From Rhizobium sp. Q54 (lineage in GTDB: Bacteria; Bacteroidota; Bacteroidia; Flavobacteriales; Flavobacteriaceae), in NCBI GenBank assembly GCA_943324395.2, contig CALPLL020000095.1, positions 1-6,955 of the forward strand: a stretch of 6,955 bases of DNA. Direction: 5' to 3'. Position 1 is the first letter of the stretch, and the number at the start of each line of letters is the position of its first letter. Positions 1 to 6,581 of this stretch are shown here, piece after piece. The notes under the pieces were generated by a model, which worked only from the letters and a program-made list of their open reading frames with translations, ran no database searches and was not told the DNA's origin. Made by a program: the position numbers and the translations under genes.

Positions 1-42
1 AATTACCCTTATTTTAAAATAGCAACATTAGAAACAAATGAT

Positions 43-50
43 TAAATTTG
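43..50 (+). promoter_or_regulatory. Candidate -7 promoter element for serS
   Basis: The word TAAATTTG matches the Bacteroidota sigma-A -7 consensus TAnnTTTG and lies 44 nt before the serS start codon, leaving room for a leader of about 35-40 nt. No good TTTG/TTG -33 box is found 17-23 nt upstream, only the run TTTT at 12-15, so the match is half a promoter. A second, imperfect -7 word (TAGATTTA, 74-81) has TTTG at 47-50 about 23 nt before it and is an alternative. A 6-bp inverted repeat (GATTAA 40-45 / TTAATC 55-60) overlaps the first word but is short enough to be chance. The rest of 1-94 shows nothing else. Confidence 0.35.
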
Positions 51-94
51 CCACTTAATCTTAAAATTAATTTTAGATTTATAAAAATTACAAT

Positions 95-1366
95 ATGTTA
101 CAAATAGGATTTATTAGAGAAAATCAGGAAAAAGTAATCAAAGCATTGGCCAAGAGAAATATCGATGCCAAAGCCACCGTTGATGAAGTAGTTCAATTGG
201 ATGAAAAACGACGTTCTACGCAAGTAGAATTGGATAATATTTTATCTGAATCTAATAAATTATCCAAAGATATTGGTGATTTAATGAAAGCTGGAGAGAA
301 ATCAAAAGCTACTATTCTAAAAGAAAAAACGGTAATTCTAAAAGAAAAAAGCAAAGATTTAGCTGAAAAAGCAGATGCTCTGGCAAATGAATTACTAGAA
401 AAATTATATACATTACCCAACCTTCCCGCAGATATAGTTCCTGAAGGTAAAACCCCTGAAGAAAATGTAAATGTATTTCAAGAAGGTGCAATTCCAGTTC
501 TGCATGAAGGAGCACAGCCTCATTGGGAATTGGTTAAAAAATACGACATCATCGATTTCGAATTAGGAAATAAAATCACAGGTGCTGGTTTCCCAGTTTA
601 TAAAGGGAAAGGTGCCAAATTACAACGCGCTTTAATCACTTATTTCTTAGATAAAAATACCGATGCCGGTTATAAAGAATACCAAGTTCCTCATCTTGTA
701 AATGAAGCATCAGCTTATGGAACGGGGCAATTACCAGACAAAGACGGTCAGATGTACCACGACGCAACAGATAATTTATATTTAATTCCAACTGCTGAGG
801 TTCCAGTTACCAACTTATTTCGCGATGTGATTTTAAATGAAAATGAGTTGCCAGTTTTAGCAACAGGTTATACACCTTGTTTTCGAAGAGAAGCAGGTTC
901 CTATGGAGCTCATGTTCGCGGATTGAACCGTTTGCATCAATTTGACAAAGTAGAAATCGTAAGAATTGAACATCCTGATAAATCATATGAAGCTTTAGAA
1001 GGAATGGTAGAACATGTGAAAATGATATTGCAAGAATTAAAATTACCTTATAGAATTCTTCGTCTTTGTGGAGGCGATATGGGATTCACTTCAGCATTAA
1101 CCTATGATTTTGAAGTGTTTTCAACTGCTCAAGATCGTTGGTTGGAAATTTCATCAGTATCAAATTTTGAAACTTTTCAAGCCAATCGTTTAAAATTACG
1201 TTATAAAGATAAAGACGGTAAAAATCAATTGGCACACACCCTAAACGGAAGTTCATTGGCATTGCCACGAGTTTTAGCTGGAATATTAGAAAACTATCAA
1301 ACACCAGAAGGAATAGTAATTCCGGAAGTTTTGAGAAAATATACAGGTTTTGATTTGATCGACTAA
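95..1366 (+). CDS. serS: Seryl-tRNA synthetase (SerRS), class II
   Basis: This cytoplasmic enzyme charges tRNA-Ser (and tRNA-Sec where present) with serine, using ATP. The 423-residue length is normal for bacterial SerRS. Residues 1 to about 105 form the N-terminal tRNA-binding domain, a long antiparallel coiled-coil arm rich in Lys/Glu (about 30-100). The class II catalytic core follows. Visible motifs are motif 1 around 174-200 (GAKLQRAL...QVPHLV), the serine-binding TAEVPVTN at 233-240, motif 2 FRREAGSYG at 263-271 followed by HQFDKVEI at 281-288, Glu351 in LEIS, and motif 3 NGSSLALPR at 384-392. All are intact. ATG at 95 gives the canonical MLQIGFIRENQE start. No Shine-Dalgarno is present; an A-rich tract precedes the start, as usual in Bacteroidota. 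It appears monocistronic, since a strong terminator follows 17 nt after the stop codon. Confidence 0.98.
   Translation: MLQIGFIRENQEKVIKALAKRNIDAKATVDEVVQLDEKRRSTQVELDNILSESNKLSKDIGDLMKAGEKSKATILKEKTVILKEKSKDLAEKADALANELLEKLYTLPNLPADIVPEGKTPEENVNVFQEGAIPVLHEGAQPHWELVKKYDIIDFELGNKITGAGFPVYKGKGAKLQRALITYFLDKNTDAGYKEYQVPHLVNEASAYGTGQLPDKDGQMYHDATDNLYLIPTAEVPVTNLFRDVILNENELPVLATGYTPCFRREAGSYGAHVRGLNRLHQFDKVEIVRIEHPDKSYEALEGMVEHVKMILQELKLPYRILRLCGGDMGFTSALTYDFEVFSTAQDRWLEISSVSNFETFQANRLKLRYKDKDGKNQLAHTLNGSSLALPRVLAGILENYQTPEGIVIPEVLRKYTGFDLID
314..350 (+). repeat. 16-bp perfect direct repeat, 21-bp period, inside serS
   Basis: The 16-nt word starting ATTCTAAAAG occurs identically at 314-329 and 335-350. 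The 21-nt offset is exactly seven codons, so both copies encode ILKEK (residues 74-78 and 81-85), one heptad apart in the coiled-coil arm of SerRS. The reading frame and overall protein length are normal. It may be a past slippage duplication that coiled-coil periodicity tolerates, or convergence imposed by Lys/Glu-rich heptads and A-rich codon use. Confidence 0.8.
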
Positions 1367-1382
1367 ATTTAGTTTGTCAATG

Positions 1383-1435
1383 AAAACAATGTACTAACAT
1401 GACACAAAAAGGTTATTTTAGTACATTGTTTTTTT
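1383..1435 (+). terminator. Rho-independent terminator after serS
   Basis: A perfect 15-bp inverted repeat (arms 1383-1397 and 1418-1432, core ACAATGTACTAA / TTAGTACATTGT) encloses a 20-nt loop. It runs into a T tract at 1429-1435. It begins 17 nt after the serS stop codon and ends only 13 nt before the next start codon. The stem is A+T-rich with a large loop but long and mismatch-free. The opposite strand has only four T residues after the stem, so it should work mainly on the plus strand. Confidence 0.85.
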
Positions 1436-1448
1436 AATATATTTTGAA

Positions 1449-3230
1449 ATGAAAAAAATAATTTTCCTTTTTTATCTGTTTTATTCCCTAATTGGATTCT
1501 CTCAAAATGACCAATTGGCGCAAAACTATTTTGACAAAGGAGAATTTGAAAAAGCACTCGTTTCTTATCAAGAACTTTTTAATACCCAGCCAGGAAATGG
1601 ATTTTATTTCCAACAAACTATTGAATGCTACCAACAACTTAAACAATATGAAGTAGCAGAAAAAGCAATTTTTGAACGTTACAATAAATACAAACAAAGT
1701 TCATTGTTAGTAGAATTAGGTGCAAACTACCAACTACAAAAAGAGGATAGTAAAGCCAAAAAATATTTCGAACAAGCGCTTGATAAAATCAAAAAGAATC
1801 CTTCAGAAGTTTATGGAATTGCCGCTGTTTTTGAAAGAAAAGTATTGATCGAATATGCTTTGCAGGCCTATCAAATTGCATTGGAAATTGATCCGAATAT
1901 GAATTTTAATTTTCAAATGGCGTTGCTGTATGGGCAAAATGGGCAAACAGATAAAATGATTGAAAAATTCTTAGAAGAATCTTATAAGAATCCTCAAAAT
2001 CTGATATTAATTCAAAATCAATTTACTCGATTTATGAACGAAAATGCAGATGTCGCTTTCAACGAGGCACTTCGAAAAGCACTTTTAATCAGAATCCAAA
2101 AGAATCAAGATGTATTTTGGAATCAATATTTGAGTTGGTATTACGTTCAACAGAGAGAATTTGGGAAAGCCTTTATTCAAGAAAAAGCAATTTATAAAAG
2201 GAATCCAGAATCGCTATCTAACATTGTGAATTTAGCTCAAATTTCTATTGAAGAAGACGAAAAAGAAACTGCTAAAGAAATCCTAGCCTTCATTTTAGAA
2301 AATACAAAAGACAACGATTTACAAATGCAGGCACACTATTTTCTTACTGAAATGAAAATAAATGATCCTTTAATAAAAGATTATTCAGAAATAGAAAAAG
2401 ACCTGGTTTCCTTATTAAATCAATATGGAATTACGCCCTATTCAATTAAATTACAAATATTGAAAGCCCATTTTGATACTTTTCAAATGAAGAATCCAAA
2501 TCAAGGGAAAGTAATTTTGAAAACCGCTTTGGAGCTACCAATTAATGAATACCAAAAAGCTGATGTAAAAATGGAATTGGCTGATATTTTTTTATTTGAA
2601 GAAAAATTCAATCAAGCCTCGTTGTATTATTCTCAAATAGAAGAAGATTTGAAAAACGATGTTATTGGACACGAAGCCACATTAAAATCAGCAAAAACAA
2701 GTTATTTCAAAGGAGATTTTGTTTGGGCACTGAAACAATTTAAAGAATTAAAATCGGTTTCTTCACAATTAATTGCCAATGATGCGTTAGAGTATTTTCT
2801 ATTAATAAATGACAATACAGTTGCTGATTCAACACAAACGGCATTAAAACAATTTGCCCGAGGGGATTATTTGATTTATCAAAATAAGCCACAAGAGGCA
2901 CTATTGCAATTTCAAGATATTTTGAAAAATTTTAAAGGACAGGAAATTGAAAGTGTTACACTATATAGATTAGGAAAAATCTATGAAAAATTAGGCGATT
3001 ATCAATCGGCATTAAGCCAATATCAACAAGTTATAGACCATTATTCTGATGGAATTTATATTGACGAAGCGTTATTTTTTACTGCCGAGATTTACAGCAA
3101 AAAGCTAATAGATCAAGAAAAAGCGAAGTCATTTTATGAAAAATTAGTATTTCATCACCAAGACAGTATATATTTTGTAGAAGCTAGGAAAAAATATAGG
3201 GAACTTCGGGGAGACAATAAGGAACTTTAA
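1449..3230 (+). CDS. Secreted tetratricopeptide-repeat protein, function unknown
   Basis: The 593-residue product begins with a Sec signal peptide: KK, then a hydrophobic stretch at about 4-16 ending ...IGFSQ, with probable cleavage near 18-19. There is no lipobox cysteine, so it is probably periplasmic or outer-membrane-associated rather than a lipoprotein. The mature part is almost wholly helical TPR-like repeats. N-terminal units lie at about 22-50, 52-83, 86-117 and 120-150 (e.g. ALQAYQIALEIDPN at 137-150). A degenerate middle section follows, and the clearest repeats are at about 372-400 and 410-437, with canonical units at 504-537 (YRLGKIYEKLGDYQSALSQY) and 538-572. No enzymatic motif is visible, so a scaffold or protein-binding role is the family-level expectation. 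It lies between the serS terminator and the DUF4286 gene, all on one strand. The ATG at 1449 is the only start that keeps the signal peptide. Partner and pathway cannot be read from the sequence. Confidence 0.9.
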   Translation: MKKIIFLFYLFYSLIGFSQNDQLAQNYFDKGEFEKALVSYQELFNTQPGNGFYFQQTIECYQQLKQYEVAEKAIFERYNKYKQSSLLVELGANYQLQKEDSKAKKYFEQALDKIKKNPSEVYGIAAVFERKVLIEYALQAYQIALEIDPNMNFNFQMALLYGQNGQTDKMIEKFLEESYKNPQNLILIQNQFTRFMNENADVAFNEALRKALLIRIQKNQDVFWNQYLSWYYVQQREFGKAFIQEKAIYKRNPESLSNIVNLAQISIEEDEKETAKEILAFILENTKDNDLQMQAHYFLTEMKINDPLIKDYSEIEKDLVSLLNQYGITPYSIKLQILKAHFDTFQMKNPNQGKVILKTALELPINEYQKADVKMELADIFLFEEKFNQASLYYSQIEEDLKNDVIGHEATLKSAKTSYFKGDFVWALKQFKELKSVSSQLIANDALEYFLLINDNTVADSTQTALKQFARGDYLIYQNKPQEALLQFQDILKNFKGQEIESVTLYRLGKIYEKLGDYQSALSQYQQVIDHYSDGIYIDEALFFTAEIYSKKLIDQEKAKSFYEKLVFHHQDSIYFVEARKKYRELRGDNKEL

Positions 3231-3240
3231 ATTTTAGGTA

Positions 3241-3292
3241 AATCGTTTAATCGTTGATTCGGTTATACGGATATACATATTAACGATTAAAC
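3241..3292. repeat. Tandem 8-mer plus 11-bp inverted repeat before the DUF4286 gene
   Basis: AATCGTTT (3241-3248) is followed directly by AATCGTTG (3249-3256) and a decayed third unit ATTCGGTT. The segment GTTTAATCGTT (3245-3255) is the exact reverse complement of AACGATTAAAC (3282-3292). Together they could form an 11-bp stem with a 26-nt loop. No T tract follows, so it is not a classical terminator, and it ends 8 nt before the next start codon. It fills most of the 70-nt gap between the TPR and DUF4286 genes. It may be a small REP-like element or an mRNA structure affecting translation; the role is unknown. Confidence 0.65.
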
Positions 3293-3300
3293 AATAATAA

Positions 3301-3612
3301 ATGATAATTTACAACGTAACAATTAATATTCACGAAAGTGTTCACGACCAATGGATGACTTGGATGCAACAGAAACACATAAATGATGTTTTGGCAACTG
3401 GGAAATTCACGTCTGCAAGAATGGTAAAAGTACTAATTGAGGAAGAAATGGGAGGAGTTACTTATTCCATTCAATATACCACGGATAATAAAGAGTTGCT
3501 TCAAAGATATTACGAAGAAGATGCGCCAAGATTGAGAGAAGAAGGAGCGGCATTATTTGGCGATAAAATGTTGGCTTTCAGAACAGAATTAGAATTAATT
3601 TCTGAACACTAG
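3301..3612 (+). CDS. DUF4286 family protein, function unknown
   Basis: This small soluble protein of 103 residues has no signal peptide or membrane segment. The start MIIYNVTINI, the pattern HDQWMTWMQQKHI at 15-27, the central VTYSIQYT strand at 53-60, and ERYY-like and FGDKMLAFRTELE ending segments fit the DUF4286 family as I remember it. That is a ferredoxin-like alpha+beta domain common in Bacteroidota, with no known biochemical role. The assignment is by pattern memory, not a profile search. The gene lies 31 nt upstream of ksgA and is probably co-transcribed with ksgA and mgtE. The ATG at 3301 follows directly after an A-rich tract (AATAATAA) and gives the expected N-terminus. Putative substrate-binding or catalytic residues cannot be assigned. 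Confidence 0.8.
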   Translation: MIIYNVTINIHESVHDQWMTWMQQKHINDVLATGKFTSARMVKVLIEEEMGGVTYSIQYTTDNKELLQRYYEEDAPRLREEGAALFGDKMLAFRTELELISEH

Positions 3613-3643
3613 TATTTGATTAATACAAACAACCAACTGGTTT

Positions 3644-4423
3644 ATGGAAAAAGTAAAAGCAAAAAAACACCTAGGACAGCATTTTTTAATTGATGAAAGT
3701 ATTGCTGCTGCAATTGCTGACACATTGAACTTTGAAGGTTATGAGGATGTTCTGGAAATAGGACCAGGAATGGGAGTTTTGACTAAATATTTATTAGAAA
3801 AACCAATTTCAACTTATGTAATTGAAATTGATACCGAATCGGTGACTTATTTAGAAAGTAATTTCCCGAAATTAAAAGACAAAATAATTTCTAAAGACTT
3901 TTTGAAATACAATATAAATGAAACTTTTGAAGGCAAACAATTCGGGATAATTGGTAATTTTCCCTACAATATTTCTACTCAAATTGTTTTTCGAACATTA
4001 GAATACCGAAATCAAATTCCGGAATTTGCCGGTATGTTTCAAAAGGAAGTAGCCGAAAGGATTTGTGAAAAAAAAGGAACCAAAGCCTACGGGATTTTAT
4101 CTGTTTTAGTACAAGCGTTTTACGATGCAGAATATCTATTTACAGTAGACGAAAATGTTTTCAATCCACCACCAAAAGTGAAGTCGGGGGTATTGAGATT
4201 AAGAAGAAAAGAAAATTTTAGTTTGCCTTGTGGAGAGAAATTATTCTTCATAGTTGTAAAAACCGCTTTTCAACAACGCAGAAAAACATTGCGAAATAGT
4301 TTAAAAACACTAAATTTGTCCGATAATTTGCGTGAAGACACTATCTTTGACCTTCGTCCAGAGCAGTTGAACGTGCAACAATTCATTGAACTCACTCAAA
4401 AAATAGAAGCCGATGCAGTTTAA
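3644..4423 (+). CDS. rsmA: 16S rRNA (A1518/A1519-N6,N6)-dimethyltransferase RsmA/KsgA
   Basis: The enzyme uses S-adenosylmethionine to dimethylate two adjacent adenosines in helix 45 of 16S rRNA, a late checkpoint in small-subunit assembly. Its loss confers kasugamycin resistance in other bacteria. The 259 residues form a Rossmann-type methyltransferase followed by a small helical rRNA-binding domain. Visible motifs are motif X HLGQHFL (9-15), the SAM-binding motif [12 protein letters not shown] (37-47), the ribose-binding acid in VIEID (59-63), Asp85 in KDF, the catalytic motif IV NFPYNIS (105-111), FQKEVAERI (132-140), [14 protein letters not shown] (173-186) and [11 protein letters not shown] (210-220). 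Motif IV has Phe where E. coli has Leu (NLPY), a conservative variant compatible with activity. Its last 11 nt overlap the start of mgtE. Confidence 0.97.
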   Translation: MEKVKAKKHLGQHFLIDESIAAAIADTLNFEGYEDVLEIGPGMGVLTKYLLEKPISTYVIEIDTESVTYLESNFPKLKDKIISKDFLKYNINETFEGKQFGIIGNFPYNISTQIVFRTLEYRNQIPEFAGMFQKEVAERICEKKGTKAYGILSVLVQAFYDAEYLFTVDENVFNPPPKVKSGVLRLRRKENFSLPCGEKLFFIVVKTAFQQRRKTLRNSLKTLNLSDNLREDTIFDLRPEQLNVQQFIELTQKIEADAV

Positions 4424-5762
4424 AATCAGTAAAGAGCTTATAGTTCAAATAGAGCAACTTATTAAAAGTAGGGATGATCGCCAATTGGAATCCTTACTTA
4501 ATGAATTGCACCATGCTGATATTGCCGAAATTCTTGACGAATTAGATTTCAACGAAGCTACCTATATTTTCAAAGTTTTAGATAGTGATAAAACCGCAGA
4601 AATCCTTCTTGAATTAGACGATGACTTAAGAGAAAATATCCTTAATCGGTTGTCTCCAAAAGAAATTGCCGAAGAGCTAGATGAGTTAGACACCAATGAT
4701 GCTGCCGATATTATTGCCGAACTTTCTCAAAGTAAAAAAGAGGAAGTAATCTCAGAACTTCAAGATGTTGAGCATGCAAAAGACATTGTAGACTTACTGC
4801 GTTACGACGAAAATACTGCTGGAGGATTGATGCACAAAGAGTTAGTAAAAGTTAACGAAAATTGGAACGTGCTTACATGTGTTAAAGAAATGCGTATCCA
4901 AGCCGAAAATATTTCACGCGTTCACTCCATTTATGTAGTAGATGATCAAGATAAATTGTTGGGGCGACTTTCCCTTAAAGATTTATTGACAACTTCAACC
5001 AAAACGCCAATTAGTAACGTTTATATCAGAAAATTAAATTCCGTAAATGTTGACGTTGAAGATGTTGAGGTAGCGAGAATCATGCAAAAATACGATTTGG
5101 AAGCCATTCCAGTTACTGACGAACTAGGACGATTGGTAGGTAGAATTACCATCGATGATATTGTAGATGTAATTAAAGACGAAGCCGATAAAGATTACCA
5201 ATTAGCAGCCGGTATAACCCAAGACGTAGAAGCAAAAGACAGTGTTTTTGAACTAACAAAAGCACGTTTGCCATGGCTAATTATTGGTATGCTAATAGAA
5301 ATTGTAGCCTCATTAGTTCTAAAACACAACGAAAATGCTTTCCAAAAATATTATACTCTTTTCATATTCGTTCCATTACTTTCTGCAACAGCAGGAAACA
5401 TTGGCGTTCAAGCCTCTGCAATCGTAGTTCAAGGATTAGCAAACGGCTCATTGAAAGAATTTAACAGAAATTATTTAAGCAAAGAATTGACTGTAGCCAT
5501 GATCTCAGGAACCATAATTTCCCTCTTTTTATTGGGCTATCATTCCATAATGTATGGGCAATATCAAGTTGGACTAGCAATTTCTATTTCTATAATTGTG
5601 GTGATTTTATTCGCAGCAACCTTAGGGACCTTAGTGCCGTTATTTCTTCATAAAAACAAAATTGACCCCGCAATTGCGACGGGACCCTTTATTACCACAA
5701 CTAATGACGTTTTCGGAATTATTTTGTATTTCGGAATTGCTCAATTAATTTTAGGATACTAA
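4413..5762 (+). CDS. mgtE: Mg2+ channel/transporter MgtE
   Basis: This inner-membrane, Mg2+-gated Mg2+ channel acts as a homodimer, and its cytosolic domains sense internal Mg2+. The 449-residue length equals the family norm. Domain order is the acidic helical N domain (1 to about 128, repeated [12 protein letters not shown] motifs), the [10 protein letters not shown] junction (131-140), two CBS domains (about 140-195 and 203-258), a plug helix (about 260-282), and five predicted membrane segments starting with LPWLIIGM at 286. These contain the conserved GNIGVQ (328-333) and the pore-helix stretch DPAIATGP...TTTND (418-432). The final Asp of that stretch matches the Mg2+-coordinating pore Asp432 of Thermus MgtE. 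The ATG lies 11 nt inside ksgA, suggesting translational coupling. There is no leader and hence no Mg2+ riboswitch immediately upstream. Regulation is probably through protein gating. Confidence 0.97.
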   Translation: MQFKISKELIVQIEQLIKSRDDRQLESLLNELHHADIAEILDELDFNEATYIFKVLDSDKTAEILLELDDDLRENILNRLSPKEIAEELDELDTNDAADIIAELSQSKKEEVISELQDVEHAKDIVDLLRYDENTAGGLMHKELVKVNENWNVLTCVKEMRIQAENISRVHSIYVVDDQDKLLGRLSLKDLLTTSTKTPISNVYIRKLNSVNVDVEDVEVARIMQKYDLEAIPVTDELGRLVGRITIDDIVDVIKDEADKDYQLAAGITQDVEAKDSVFELTKARLPWLIIGMLIEIVASLVLKHNENAFQKYYTLFIFVPLLSATAGNIGVQASAIVVQGLANGSLKEFNRNYLSKELTVAMISGTIISLFLLGYHSIMYGQYQVGLAISISIIVVILFAATLGTLVPLFLHKNKIDPAIATGPFITTTNDVFGIILYFGIAQLILGY

Positions 5763-5778
5763 AAATCGTTTTTTTATT

Positions 5779-5900
5779 TGGGCATTTCCCCACTTCCACT
5801 AGCGTTGCAGTGCGGTCGGGCTGTACGCTTCAATCCACGAAATTGCCACGTCGTACCTCCTCGCAATACCGTGGGATTTCCACTGCCATCCCTAATGCGA
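5779..5900. repeat. G+C-rich structured intergenic element between convergent mgtE and nadD
   Basis: By hand count 67 of the 120 bases at 5781-5900 are G or C (about 56%), far above the surrounding A+T-rich DNA. A two-part stem is visible. AATCCACG (5832-5839) pairs with CGTGGGATT (5870-5878) with one bulged G. Then, after a 2x2 internal loop, ATTGC (5842-5846) pairs with GCAAT (5863-5867), leaving a 16-nt loop. The stem is flanked by an imperfect direct repeat, CGCTTCAATCC (5826-5836) and CACTGCCATCC (5881-5891), 8 of 11 identical. GGGCATTTCCC (5780-5790) adds a small hairpin. No coding frame is seen. The minus strand reads with words such as TTAGGGAT, GGATTGAAGCG and AGCCCGACC, which I recall from many flavobacterial intergenic regions downstream of genes. 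This looks like one copy of a dispersed element or structured 3'-UTR. The identification is from memory. Confidence 0.6.
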
Positions 5901-5914
5901 TACAATAACGTTTA

Positions 5915-6514
5915 TTACTTTCTATACAAATTATTGTGATCAATATATTCCCAAACTTTATTAGGTAAAAGCGGCTGAATATTCTTCTTGTTTTTGATGG
6001 AATTTCTGATAAATGTAGCTGAGATTTCTACAATTGGAGCGGCTATAAAATGAACTTTAGGATGGTTTTTGAAACCGTACTTTTCACCATCATTATTTGT
6101 CTGAACATTTTCATCTACCCTTGGATAAACATAAATAGCGTGATTTTCAAGAATTACCTCGTAGTTTTTCCATTTGTGAAAAGACTTCAAATTATCTTCA
6201 CCCATAATTAATGAAAACTCATTTTTAGGATATTTATCTTGTAAATGTGCCAATGTATTTACGGTATAATTGGGCTGTGGCAATTGAAATTCGATGTCGC
6301 AAGGTTTAATCTTTGGGTAGTCTTCTGTAGCTAGAAAAACCAATTCTAAACGAGTCGAATCTTTAAGTAAAGTGTCTTTATTTTTCAATGGATTGTGAGG
6401 AGTAACCACCATCCAAACCTGATTTAAATCAGTATGCTCCGCAAAGTGATTGGCAATAATTAGGTGCCCAACATGAATGGGGTTGAAGGTTCCAAAATAA
6501 AGTCCAATTTTCAT
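5915..6514 (-). CDS. nadD: Nicotinate (nicotinamide) mononucleotide adenylyltransferase NadD
   Basis: This cytoplasmic enzyme transfers AMP from ATP to nicotinate mononucleotide, giving deamido-NAD+, the step before NAD synthetase. The 199-residue length is normal. It is a nucleotidyltransferase Rossmann fold with the signature GTFNPIHVGH (8-17, T/HxGH ATP-binding motif). The mononucleotide-side motif PHNPLK lies at 39-44, YTVNTL at 83-88, the GEDN...FHKW segment at 105-115, and the C-terminal ISATFIRNSI (164-173), equivalent to the family SSTxIR ATP-binding motif. GTFNP instead of the common GTFDP appears normal for Bacteroidota homologues as I remember them. The gene starts 57 nt after the gmk stop codon on the same strand and is probably in its operon. 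It converges on mgtE, with the G+C-rich element in between. The ATG at 6514 gives the canonical N-terminus. Confidence 0.96.
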   Translation of the reverse strand: MKIGLYFGTFNPIHVGHLIIANHFAEHTDLNQVWMVVTPHNPLKNKDTLLKDSTRLELVFLATEDYPKIKPCDIEFQLPQPNYTVNTLAHLQDKYPKNEFSLIMGEDNLKSFHKWKNYEVILENHAIYVYPRVDENVQTNNDGEKYGFKNHPKVHFIAAPIVEISATFIRNSIKNKKNIQPLLPNKVWEYIDHNNLYRK

Positions 6515-6535
6515 AAATTATCTTAATTAATATAA

Positions 6536-6581
6536 CACAAATTTCACAAATTATCACAAATTAAATCCGTGTTAATTTGTG
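6536..6581 (-). repeat. AATTTGTG repeat cluster with hairpin across the gmk stop codon
   Basis: CACAAATT occurs three times on the plus strand (6536-6543, 6545-6552, 6555-6562), spaced 9-10 bp, and once inverted as AATTTGTG (6574-6581). The third copy extended (CACAAATTAA, 6555-6564) is the exact complement of TTAATTTGTG (6572-6581), a 10-bp stem with a 7-nt loop. That stem includes the gmk stop codon. On the transcribed (minus) strand no U tract follows, so it is not a canonical terminator. It occupies the 57-nt gmk-nadD gap and the end of gmk. It may be a processing or stability hairpin or a relic of an intergenic repeat. Confidence 0.7.

Noticed and set aside
193..515. Minus-strand open frames inside serS (193-420, 312-515)
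   Set aside because: They are antisense shadows of the serS coiled-coil region, with low-complexity Phe/Leu-rich translations and no family resemblance.
1369..1697. Minus-strand open frames over the serS-TPR gap and the TPR gene start
   Set aside because: They run through the terminator and signal-peptide region and give Phe/Leu-rich translations without motifs; shadows of the plus-strand gene.
3631..3642. AACCA/TGGTT inverted repeat just before the ksgA start as an operator or hairpin
   Set aside because: Five base pairs with a 2-nt loop cannot form a stable hairpin and is expected by chance.
3956..3976. NFPY instead of NLPY in the KsgA catalytic motif as a functional defect
   Set aside because: The catalytic Asn, Pro and Tyr are kept and the change is conservative; all other KsgA motifs are intact.
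5273..5464. Plus-strand 63-codon frame inside mgtE
   Set aside because: It is out of frame with a clearly intact mgtE membrane domain and its translation shows no recognisable pattern.
5761..5777. AAAAATCGTTTTTTT after the mgtE stop codon as a terminator
   Set aside because: The stem would be at most five A-T pairs around a 3-nt loop, too weak to call; the T run may still assist the neighbouring G+C-rich element.
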